NCBI GenBank assembly: GCA_964352735.1
Contig: CAYGTC010000007.1
Span: 55,587-119,586, forward strand
Direction: 5' to 3'
From: NORP309 sp964352735
GTDB lineage: Bacteria; Pseudomonadota; Gammaproteobacteria; Xanthomonadales; Marinicellaceae
Length of the DNA stretch: 64,000 nucleotides
The position numbers and the translations under genes are program-made. The notes beneath the pieces were generated by a model. The model did not search any database. It worked only from the letters and a program-made list of their open reading frames with translations, and was not told the DNA's origin. Below are positions 55,270-62,629 of the stretch, in pieces. Each line of letters opens with the position of its first letter. Position 1 is the first letter of the stretch.

Positions 55270-56712
55270 ATGCTAAAAATTTGTAACTATATTGATGGAA
55301 AATTGATCAACCCCGTAAATGATCAATATTTAGATAATATCGAACCTGCGACAGGGAAATGCTACAGTTATATACCCGATTCAGATAAACAGGATTTAAC
55401 TTTAGCTATCACAGCTGCACAAAAAGCACAATACCCATGGGCCAACACCAGCGCTGAAAAAAGAGCAGCCATTTTATCTCGACTGGCTGATCTGATTGAC
55501 CAAAATGCCGATCAGTTGGCACAAGCAGAATCGATTGACAATGGCAAACCAATTACATTGGCAAAAAATGTCGATATTTATAGGGCTGCAGCCAACATCA
55601 GGTTTTTTGCTCATGCAGTGACTCAGTTCGCTAACGAATCTCACGCTATGGAAAATACAGCAATCAATTATACACTCAGAGATCCTATTGGAGTTGTGGG
55701 CTGTATTTCACCATGGAATCTTCCTTTATATTTATTCACTTGGAAAATTGCACCGGCTTTAGCAACTGGCAATACTGTCATTGCCAAACCATCTGAGGTC
55801 ACTCCCATGACCAGTTACTTATTTGCAAAATTATGCATCAAAGCAGGTTTGCCAGCTGGGGTATTGAATATTATCCATGGAACCGGACCCAAAATTGGGG
55901 CTGCACTGGTTGAACATAAAGACATCAAGGCCATCAGTTTTACCGGCGGCACTGCAACAGGTGCTCACATTGCCAAAACTGCCGCACCAATGTTTAAAAA
56001 ATTATCGTTAGAACTGGGTGGCAAAAACCCCACGTTGGTTTTTGCAGATTGTGATTTTGAAAAAACCATCAAGGAAGTGGTGCGTTCTGCATTTGCTAAT
56101 CAAGGCCAGATTTGCTTGTGCGGCTCACGAATTTATGTAGAAAGGTCCATTTATAAACGTTTCAAACAAGCCTTCATTACTCGAGTCGCTCAAATTACAA
56201 TTGGCGACCCTTTAGATGAAACCACACAACATGGCGCCTTAGTTTCCGAACAGCACATGCAAAAGGTCTTGTCTTATATAGAACTCGCCAAAAAAGAAGG
56301 TGGCACCATTTTAACAGGCGGACAGCAGACCCATATTGAGGGTCGATGTGAAAATGGTTATTTTGTTCAACCCACCGTGATTGAAGGCTTAGATAATAAT
56401 TGCCGCACCAATCAAGAAGAAATATTTGGCCCGGTATGTACCATTATGCCCTTTGATACGGATGAACAAGCCTTAGCCTTAGCCAATGGCACACAATATG
56501 GATTGGCTGCCAGTGTCTGGACTGAAAACCTCACACGGGCCCACAAAATGTCCAAACTCATTGAAGCCGGCATAGTTTGGGTCAATTGTTGGTTGTTACG
56601 TGATTTACGTACTCCTTTCGGCGGGGTCAAAAATTCTGGAGTGGGTCGTGAAGGCGGTTTGGAAGCTCTGAGATTCTTTACAGAACCTAAAAATGTGTGT
56701 ATTAAGTATTGA
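55270..56712 (+). CDS. Aldehyde dehydrogenase, 2-aminomuconate-semialdehyde type
   Basis: NAD(P)-dependent ALDH of 480 residues from ATG 55270; a GTG at 55240 inside the SDR gene is in frame. The catalytic C282 lies in NQGQICLCG and the general base E248 in LELGGKNP. The C-terminal NCWLLRDLRTPFGGVKNSG resembles ALDH8 and 2-hydroxy- or 2-aminomuconic semialdehyde dehydrogenases, so a role in aromatic or tryptophan (kynurenine) breakdown is possible. No other genes of such a path are in the window. The last three codons form part of an 18 bp hairpin. Confidence 0.85.
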   Translation: MLKICNYIDGKLINPVNDQYLDNIEPATGKCYSYIPDSDKQDLTLAITAAQKAQYPWANTSAEKRAAILSRLADLIDQNADQLAQAESIDNGKPITLAKNVDIYRAAANIRFFAHAVTQFANESHAMENTAINYTLRDPIGVVGCISPWNLPLYLFTWKIAPALATGNTVIAKPSEVTPMTSYLFAKLCIKAGLPAGVLNIIHGTGPKIGAALVEHKDIKAISFTGGTATGAHIAKTAAPMFKKLSLELGGKNPTLVFADCDFEKTIKEVVRSAFANQGQICLCGSRIYVERSIYKRFKQAFITRVAQITIGDPLDETTQHGALVSEQHMQKVLSYIELAKKEGGTILTGGQQTHIEGRCENGYFVQPTVIEGLDNNCRTNQEEIFGPVCTIMPFDTDEQALALANGTQYGLAASVWTENLTRAHKMSKLIEAGIVWVNCWLLRDLRTPFGGVKNSGVGREGGLEALRFFTEPKNVCIKY

Positions 56713-56746
56713 TAAGATTTGAATAAGACAAATCTTATCAATACTT
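56704..56746 (+). terminator. Perfect 18 bp hairpin that includes the ALDH stop codon
   Basis: AAGTATTGATAAGATTTG (56704-56721) and CAAATCTTATCAATACTT (56729-56746) pair over 18 bp with a 7 nt loop. The left arm begins with the last two sense codons and TGA of the ALDH gene. No T run follows. It is a transcript-end or RNA-stabilising structure, or a binding site. Confidence 0.65.
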
Positions 56747-56868
56747 GAGCAACTTCATTATTCCATCAACATAATTCAAACTTTTTAGAGCAATTTACCA
56801 TAAGACAATTGATCCAAAAAATTTGAATATCCATCTTAAAATATAGAGTCAATTGTTAATCAGGATTA

Positions 56869-56938
56869 TTGACATATCATTTATCTTGCATTTATATGAT
56901 ATATCATTTAATATACACATCAATCTATGATATATCAT
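56869..56938 (+). promoter_or_regulatory. marR promoter with two perfect palindromes
   Basis: A consensus -35 TTGACA (56869-56874) is followed after 17 bp by TTATAT (56892-56897). The 12 bp palindrome ATGATATATCAT occurs at 56896-56907 and again at 56927-56938, exactly 31 bp apart (about three helical turns). A half site, CATATCAT, overlaps the -35. The first palindrome covers the -10/start region and the second the start codon, which suggests repression by the MarR protein encoded next. Confidence 0.65.
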
Positions 56939-57404
56939 GTATTATTTTATGAATTTTTATTTACCACAAGACACAATATTCTATCAACTAGAAAGGTCCA
57001 TTAAGCTCTACCGGAAACTGGCCCAAACCTGTATTGACAAATCAGGACATGACATCAGTATAAACCAGTTAATATTGGTTATAAACCTGTCAGAACATCC
57101 CACCATCACACAATTGGAACTGGCTAATTACATTCATAAAGATCTCGCCTCAGTAACTCGAATGATCGATATTCTGGTTAAAAAAGCTTATCTTTTGCGA
57201 ACAGAGAATGTAATTGACAGAAGAAAAAAAGACCTTGTACCAACATCAAAATGTCAAAAGATGCTTAAAGAACTTAAGCCAGTGATCAATAAATATAGAA
57301 AATTGGCATTATTAAATATTACAAACAACCAATTAAATCAATTCAACGAAACTTTGAATCAATTCATTGTTAATTGCGAAAATGGTTTAAATGATCCCTC
57401 TTAG
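56937..57404 (+). CDS. MarR-family transcriptional regulator
   Basis: A winged-helix regulator of 155 residues: an N-terminal dimerisation helix (FYQLERSIKLYRKLAQ), the recognition region TQLELANYIHKDLASVTRMIDILVKKAYLLRT and the wing with ENVIDRRKKDLVPTSK, all in MarR order. The first ATG (56937) lies inside a palindrome and no Shine-Dalgarno is seen; an ATG at 56949 is an alternative. It is probably autoregulated and may also control the S41 peptidase gene 31 nt downstream. Confidence 0.8.
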   Translation: MYYFMNFYLPQDTIFYQLERSIKLYRKLAQTCIDKSGHDISINQLILVINLSEHPTITQLELANYIHKDLASVTRMIDILVKKAYLLRTENVIDRRKKDLVPTSKCQKMLKELKPVINKYRKLALLNITNNQLNQFNETLNQFIVNCENGLNDPS

Positions 57405-57435
57405 GACACAACAGCACACAGAGAAATCACACATT

Positions 57436-58371
57436 ATGAAACCATTCATTAAACCTTTTAAAATGCCATTACTCATTTTAATTCATAGCATGACAGTATT
57501 TACTGTTCATGCCTCTGACATTAATGAAACATTTAAAAAAAACACAATAGAAATATCTGCCCAATACTTAAACGACTATTACGTTTTTCAAAAGTCAGGA
57601 AACAAAGCAGCTATGCACCTTAATGAACTGTATAAAACAGGGCATTTTGATTCCGCCAAAGATTTGCAAGCATTCATTTCACAAATCAACAAAGCTATTT
57701 ATTCTGTGACATATGACAAACACATTGCAGTGAGCATCAAACCAGAGAGTCAAACAAATCATAATGAATTGGATAGTTGGGTTGAGAGCAGAATGGAGGA
57801 AAGGGGCTACTTTCGACTCAATAATGCCAACTTTAAAACCATAAAGAAACTACATGGCAATATTGGATACCTGGAATTGCGAGGATTTTATGGACTCTCT
57901 TGGGGTAAGAATTTTGCTGATTATGCCATGGACATGCTATCAACATCAGATGCCATCATTATTGACTTAAGAAACAATCATGGTGGCAGAGGTGATATGG
58001 TCGAATATCTTTTAAGTCATTTTTTTGGAAAAACCGTTCCTACCACAAAAACAACAAAAAGGCATGGAGATGACTTTTCGGAAACCATAAACTATACCAA
58101 AGAATATTTAGGCATGAAAAAAATGCCTGATATACCATTATTTATTCTCATCAGTAACAATACATTCTCTGCTGCTGAAGGTTTCTCATACCCAATTAAA
58201 GTGCATAAAAGAGGTCTTTTTATTGGTGAAACGACCAAGGGAGGCGCCAATGCTGGTGACTTAATTCCTCTGAATAACAGGCTCAATATTTTTACCATAA
58301 AACAAGTGTGCATTATTTATTCAGGATCAGATCTAAAGCAGCCTCCATCAACTCATCTATTCCTTGTTTAA
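57436..58371 (+). pseudogene. S41-family peptidase, 3' end lost
   Basis: Serine protease of the C-terminal-processing/IRBP-like S41 family. A signal peptide starts at the ATG at 57436 and ends near FTVHA. The domain includes GNIGYLELRGFYG, IIDLRNNHGGRGDMVEYL, the nucleophile region SNNTFSAAEGFSYPI and the catalytic-Lys region GETTKGGANAGD. After NNRLNIFT (about 58290) the similarity stops: the usual tail (GraiNPit..nWEg.GV.PDi) is missing and about 20 unrelated residues are read from the antisense of another S41 gene end. It is therefore truncated, perhaps by the event that brought in the island. Possible co-transcription with marR. Confidence 0.75.
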
Positions 58372-58478
58372 CACCATTGATTGTCGGCTTGACTTCTAAA
58401 TCAGGAATAATACCAATTCTTTGTGTTTCATCTCCATTAGGATAATACACGCCGATACCTGTGACTAATATCGCTATT
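58313..58478 (-). pseudogene. Inverted 3' remnant of a second S41 peptidase gene
   Basis: On the minus strand, about 55 codons end in TAA at 58313-58315 and read VTGIGVYYPNGDETQRIG, IIPDLEVKPTINGVKQGIDE and LMEAALDLILNK. This is the C-terminal end of the S41 subfamily with a TGIGVYYPDG..TQRVGI tail, different from the IRBP-like type of the plus-strand gene beside it. Upstream, similarity ends near 58478 and an in-frame stop follows. Only the 3' end survives, so it is dead. It marks the edge of the mobile island. Confidence 0.7.
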
Positions 58479-58564
58479 TAACCCCTTTTTGATATTGGTA
58501 TTTGACCCATATTATAAATTTCTGCAATTATTACTTTAAATAATCATATTTAAATTTATCCATC

Positions 58565-59530
58565 TTAATCATTAAATTTTTTTGTCTGCAAATGATTTCC
58601 AAAATACCCTATTGCAATATTTTTAGAGTTAAAATCAGGTAAAATATGCATACGTTTTCCTCCATTAAAATTTTTTACGTGTTGTTCAAAAGTTTTTTCT
58701 CCTAAATCTGGATGTTTGAACTTTCGTTGTCTTGCGTATTTTGAATTAGCCATTGTTTGCTTACTTTCTCCTGAAATATCCAAGTGAGATTCGTTTTTTA
58801 AGGATGTCATATCAGTACAATTCACTATCGCTTTATCCAGAATGCCTAAAACTTCAATAATTCTAGTATAATCGTTTACTGTTACTGATTGAGATAAAAA
58901 ATTTTTTAAAGCAGATCTACAAAAAATAATATTTGGAAAATCTTTATTATTATGTGTTACTAGAGATTTAAGGTAATCTTTATTTTTTTGTCTCTTATTT
59001 GTTAACTCAGCAATATAAACTCTGATGTGTTCCAAAGATGAAATGTTTGGAACCTCAATAAATTCATCCTTCCATTCATTGTTCTCATCCCAACTCTTAA
59101 CAATGGATATTGTGTTAGACAACCAGTTTATATGAGACGAGAAGCTTAACGCATGGGAATTAACATTATATGCTATACCTAAACTTGAAACTTCAATATT
59201 TCTATCGCAAGAAAGAGAGTACATTATTCCGTTAAGTGTTTTACGTAAACTGCATTCAATTTCTACTATAGGACAATCCATTTTACCTAAAATATTTTTT
59301 ACACGTTTGGAATCATCACTATCAAGCTGATTAAGCCATTCAGCAAAAATAAAACCATCTGCATAATTTAAACCATTCCACTTGCTATGCTTTTCATCTG
59401 CCCTCTTAAAACTTATACCTTCAGAACTTGCAAGATGAATAATTTTAAAAAATATTCCAAGTTCTCTGATACATTCATCACAAGAATCAAATGGAAGTGA
59501 TGCATCATTAATAATGAGGCTATTATCCAT
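58565..59530 (-). CDS. Unclassified third protein of the DUF262/ATPase operon
   Basis: A 321-residue soluble protein that I cannot assign. The N-terminal half has CDECIRELG, acidic helices and VEIECSLRKTLNGIMYSL. The last 58 residues form a distinct module, KYARQRKFKHPDLGEKTF then EQHVKNFNGGKRMHILP, ending IAIGYFGNHL; it is basic and rich in His, with a vague resemblance to small RNase-toxin folds (weak). It begins 2 nt after the ATPase gene stop, so it is co-translated and probably the effector or specificity subunit. No signal peptide or membrane segment. Confidence 0.7.
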   Translation of the reverse strand: MDNSLIINDASLPFDSCDECIRELGIFFKIIHLASSEGISFKRADEKHSKWNGLNYADGFIFAEWLNQLDSDDSKRVKNILGKMDCPIVEIECSLRKTLNGIMYSLSCDRNIEVSSLGIAYNVNSHALSFSSHINWLSNTISIVKSWDENNEWKDEFIEVPNISSLEHIRVYIAELTNKRQKNKDYLKSLVTHNNKDFPNIIFCRSALKNFLSQSVTVNDYTRIIEVLGILDKAIVNCTDMTSLKNESHLDISGESKQTMANSKYARQRKFKHPDLGEKTFEQHVKNFNGGKRMHILPDFNSKNIAIGYFGNHLQTKKFND

Positions 59531-59532
59531 AA

Positions 59533-60651
59533 CTAATCAAATTCAATTAGAGCATTTAAAGTGTTTTCCCACTCATCAAAAAAGCCCTTTGGCCAGTAAT
59601 TTATACGACCTGAAGGCTCAATTATTACTTTTTCAACTTGTGCTGAATGTTCAGAACTATCATTGTCTCTTGATAAAAAATATGTATATACATTGTCAGA
59701 ATTTATTAGCCCTGACTTTACAGACAATCTAATACCGTTTAAAAAATGATCACTATGAGTCTCAATAATTATTTGAACACCGTTTTGAGCAGCGATAGCG
59801 ACAAGTTTAGCAATCAAAGCTTGTCCCGCAGGGTGTAAGTGTGACTCCGGATTTTCTATTAGTAAAAGATCGCCAGGTCGAGCACTAAGGACAGCAGTTA
59901 CTACAGGTAAAACATAAGTTAAACCAAAGCCTGTGTTTTCTGGACGAAAATTTCTTGTTGTTTCATTACCATTTGAAAACTTATAATGTAAGCTAGCTTT
60001 ATTTATTGCTGGAATTAATTTTGCTATCACTTTTGTACCAGGTGTTATTTCCGACATCCATGCATTCAAGTTATCTATCAAATAATCAGTTTGAGCTGAT
60101 GGATGTTTATATGCTTTAATTGTAATCGCTTCGTCACCGTGTTCAGCTAGAAAATGAGCTGTGTATTCACCTTTAGCTCCTACTGACCTGCGTTGATTAA
60201 CTGCATAATCTGATACATCATAGGTACTCTTTGGACTTATTCGTTCTGCTGAAAGATATTGAAAAGAAGAAGAGAATAATGACTCTTTAAAAGGTAACCC
60301 TATGATATTATCCACATGAGGTTGAATTGGCTGCATATCAGATTGTTCGCGATATTTGAAATGCAAGTCTAGACTGGAGTTAGACCAGAATAATGCTATA
60401 TCAATGCACTCTTCCTCGGCATTATTAAAAAGAAGGTCGCTACCAATACCAATATTTATGTATTCACCAGTTAGAGATAATCCTATATCTGGTAACATGT
60501 GTTTGTTAAATGACTGTCTTAACAGCAACATTGATTGGAGTACGGTTGACTTTCCCATACCATTTAGACCAGAAAACAGTGTCAATCCCTCTAAGTCAAA
60601 TGTTTCTTCTTTAATCGACTTGAAATTTTTTAGATTTAATCGTTCGATCAT
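59533..60651 (-). CDS. COG4938/DUF3696-type AAA ATPase
   Basis: OLD/SMC-like ATPase of 372 residues. The N-terminus MIERLNLKNFKSIKEETFDL leads to the Walker A GLNGMGKST (residues 28-36). LSAERISPKSTYDVS, the signature-like FRPENTGFGLTYVLPVVTAV, Walker B LLLIENPESHLHP with E266 and E269, and the H-loop IIETHSDHFLNGI follow. The C-terminal GRINYWPKGFFDEWENTL is the DUF3696 tail. Related ATPases occur in anti-phage modules and sense or regulate nuclease partners. No TOPRIM domain is present. It overlaps the DUF262 gene by 4 nt (ATGA). Confidence 0.88.
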   Translation of the reverse strand: MIERLNLKNFKSIKEETFDLEGLTLFSGLNGMGKSTVLQSMLLLRQSFNKHMLPDIGLSLTGEYINIGIGSDLLFNNAEEECIDIALFWSNSSLDLHFKYREQSDMQPIQPHVDNIIGLPFKESLFSSSFQYLSAERISPKSTYDVSDYAVNQRRSVGAKGEYTAHFLAEHGDEAITIKAYKHPSAQTDYLIDNLNAWMSEITPGTKVIAKLIPAINKASLHYKFSNGNETTRNFRPENTGFGLTYVLPVVTAVLSARPGDLLLIENPESHLHPAGQALIAKLVAIAAQNGVQIIIETHSDHFLNGIRLSVKSGLINSDNVYTYFLSRDNDSSEHSAQVEKVIIEPSGRINYWPKGFFDEWENTLNALIEFD

Positions 60652-61784
60652 TTTTCATATTCCTTACTATTTATTATCTCTTCAACAAGTTTGTAAACCA
60701 TTTTAAATCTAGTTAAAACTCTTTCTGTATTTGCGGTGGATTGCGTTATTGAAGTTACAAAATCATTATTATCTAACATAGATTTTAGGCCTTCTATAAA
60801 TTCATTGCTGTATGTTAATAGCGTTTCTTTTTTTTGTTTATCAAGCGAAGCAAGACAAACAGAAATCACTTCAAATAGTGGCTTGTTGACGACTTTATTA
60901 CTATTAGGATCTGCTAATGAACGACTAAAAGCATCTTTTCCAAAAATATCATAGGCTATCTTAATTGCTTCAAGAAATTCTATGCGTAGAAGTTCCAATT
61001 CATAATCTTTTCGATTACCCAGTTCTATCATTGCATTATCTAAAAACTTGGGTAATGATGACTTGTATCCTTCAGTACCAAATAGAATAAACGCCATATG
61101 TCTAAGAACTAATTCTTGGTGAGCTTGTCTTTTACTTTTGTTTTTTACTATATTTTTAAATGAGTCTTCAAGAATAATCTTAGTAAGAAATTTAGATGCA
61201 GCTCCTTGTCGGACTGATTGACTCATAGCATGTCTAATTTCCTGTTGAGTTAATTTCAACCCTCCTGTATTTATTCTATTAAATAACGCATATTTCATTA
61301 GCATCGGTGTACCAGGTTTTATTAAATATACCGATGTTTGAAATTCATTAATTCTTCGAGCTAATGACCTAGGTAAGTCGTCAAACTTTTTACCCTCGTA
61401 ATCTGTAAGAAACTCAAGATTTGTTAGGGCTAATTTTTTTTCAATTACAAAGTTGTTTATTGCAGATAATCTTTGCAATCCATCTACTACTTGCCATTTA
61501 TCATCTTCGTAGGCATCAAAATAGAATGCGGGAATAGGAAGCCTTATTAATATTGATTCAATTAATCTACTTTGAGCTTGTTTAGACCACAAGTCAGGAG
61601 ATCTTTGAAATTCAGGAAATAAGTCAATTTCGTTTTCCTCAAGTCTTGAAATTAGTGCCCCTAAATTAGGAGTTGATATAGCGACATCTACTTTACTGGC
61701 ATCAAAAGGTTTATCTATGCGATTTTGTTCACCAAGATCTTCTGGTTCAAACTCATCTTCCTTTGTTTTTAATTCTTCATTCAT
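60648..61784 (-). CDS. DUF262 (GmrSD/ParB-like) protein
   Basis: A 378-residue protein whose N-terminal half is a DUF262 domain: PEFQRSPDLWSKQAQSRLIE then LPIPAFYFD (about residues 57-89), the catalytic DGLQR (101-105) and NRINTGGLKLTQQEIRHA. DUF262 has a ParB/sulfiredoxin-like fold and hydrolyses nucleotides in GmrSD and BrxU-type restriction proteins. The C-terminal half is helical and shows no DUF1524 HNH nuclease, so cleavage would have to come from a partner. First gene of a three-gene operon; the next gene overlaps by 4 nt. The resolvase gene lies 27 nt upstream on the same strand. Confidence 0.88.
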   Translation of the reverse strand: MNEELKTKEDEFEPEDLGEQNRIDKPFDASKVDVAISTPNLGALISRLEENEIDLFPEFQRSPDLWSKQAQSRLIESILIRLPIPAFYFDAYEDDKWQVVDGLQRLSAINNFVIEKKLALTNLEFLTDYEGKKFDDLPRSLARRINEFQTSVYLIKPGTPMLMKYALFNRINTGGLKLTQQEIRHAMSQSVRQGAASKFLTKIILEDSFKNIVKNKSKRQAHQELVLRHMAFILFGTEGYKSSLPKFLDNAMIELGNRKDYELELLRIEFLEAIKIAYDIFGKDAFSRSLADPNSNKVVNKPLFEVISVCLASLDKQKKETLLTYSNEFIEGLKSMLDNNDFVTSITQSTANTERVLTRFKMVYKLVEEIINSKEYEK

Positions 61785-61811
61785 AGTTAATTCTATTAAT
61801 ATATTTATTTA

Positions 61812-62399
61812 CTACACTTTATGATTGTTAAATTCTTCTACGTATTTATAAAGTGTTGGTTTTGATATGCTCATAATTCCACATATTTCTTTAATTGTTT
61901 TATCTTTAGAGTTGTAAAGATCGGCTGCGTGTTTTCTTTTTGATTTATTTAACCCTTTTGGTCTACCACCTAAGCGCCCTCTAGCTCTGGCGGCATCTAA
62001 ACCTGCTTTGGTTCTTTCTGAAATGATATTTCTTTCAAATTCTGCTAATGATGCGAACATATGGAAATATAGTTTTCCAGAACTTGTTGTCGTGTTAATT
62101 GACTCGTGTAAGCTTTCAAGTTCTACTCCTTTATTCTCCAACTCTCCAACAATAGCAATTAAGTCTTTTAATGACCTACCAAGTCTATCTAATCTCCATA
62201 CTACGATTATGTCTCCTTTTCGTACATAATCAATAACTCCAGCGAGGCCTGGTCTTTTTGATTTAGCCCCTGAAACAATATCCTTAAATATTTTTTTACA
62301 GCCAGCTAAATTCAAAGCATCTGTCTGCAAATTAAGGTTTTGATCATTAGTTGAAACTCTGCAATAGCCAATTTTCATAGGATTAGTAAAGAAACTCAT
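61812..62399 (-). CDS. Serine resolvase/invertase
   Basis: Small serine recombinase of 195 residues. The catalytic Ser is S16 in YCRVSTNDQNL; VWRLDRLGRSLKDL and FASLAEFERNIISERTKAGL are the other active-site blocks. The C-terminal helix-turn-helix has KTIKEICGIMSISKPTLYKYV. Family proteins usually start at MKIGY, which would put the ATG at 62378; the longer frame starts at 62399. Neither has a clear ribosome binding site. It probably resolves cointegrates made by the divergent transposase, acting at repeats in the AT-rich spacer. Confidence 0.9.
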   Translation of the reverse strand: MSFFTNPMKIGYCRVSTNDQNLNLQTDALNLAGCKKIFKDIVSGAKSKRPGLAGVIDYVRKGDIIVVWRLDRLGRSLKDLIAIVGELENKGVELESLHESINTTTSSGKLYFHMFASLAEFERNIISERTKAGLDAARARGRLGGRPKGLNKSKRKHAADLYNSKDKTIKEICGIMSISKPTLYKYVEEFNNHKV

Positions 62400-62426
62400 A
62401 AATTAAAATTTATTTTAACATAGAAT

Positions 62427-62518
62427 TATTTACTAAGTTAATTTACTTGCTCAACATAATTAATTAGTAAATTTAAATATCTATTTTAAAAGTAAAGAAA
62501 ACGACCGTTAAATTTACT
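62427..62518. repeat. Repeats between resolvase and transposase genes (candidate res site)
   Basis: The 230 bp spacer is extremely AT-rich. AGTAAATTTAA (62466-62476) and TTAAATTTACT (62508-62518) are perfect inverted copies. The related AATTTACTT occurs near 62440, ATTTACTAAG near 62428 and AAGTAAAG near 62490. Such an array between divergent tnpR- and tnpA-like genes is where a resolution site is expected. A TATAAT at 62567-62572 may serve the transposase gene. Confidence 0.4.
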
Positions 62519-62629
62519 TAAATTTATGTCAATATTTTTTTAAATAATATTCCATGAAAAATAGGATATAATGTAATTAAGCTATATTTTGATTTTTTAT
62601 TTATTTGGAATATTATTAATGAGCTAATT

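Noticed and set aside
58372..58564. A separate gene between the S41 fragment and the operon
   Set aside because: The only protein similarity is the inverted S41 C-terminus on the minus strand, which has no start and is cut at 58478; the rest is AT-rich spacer.
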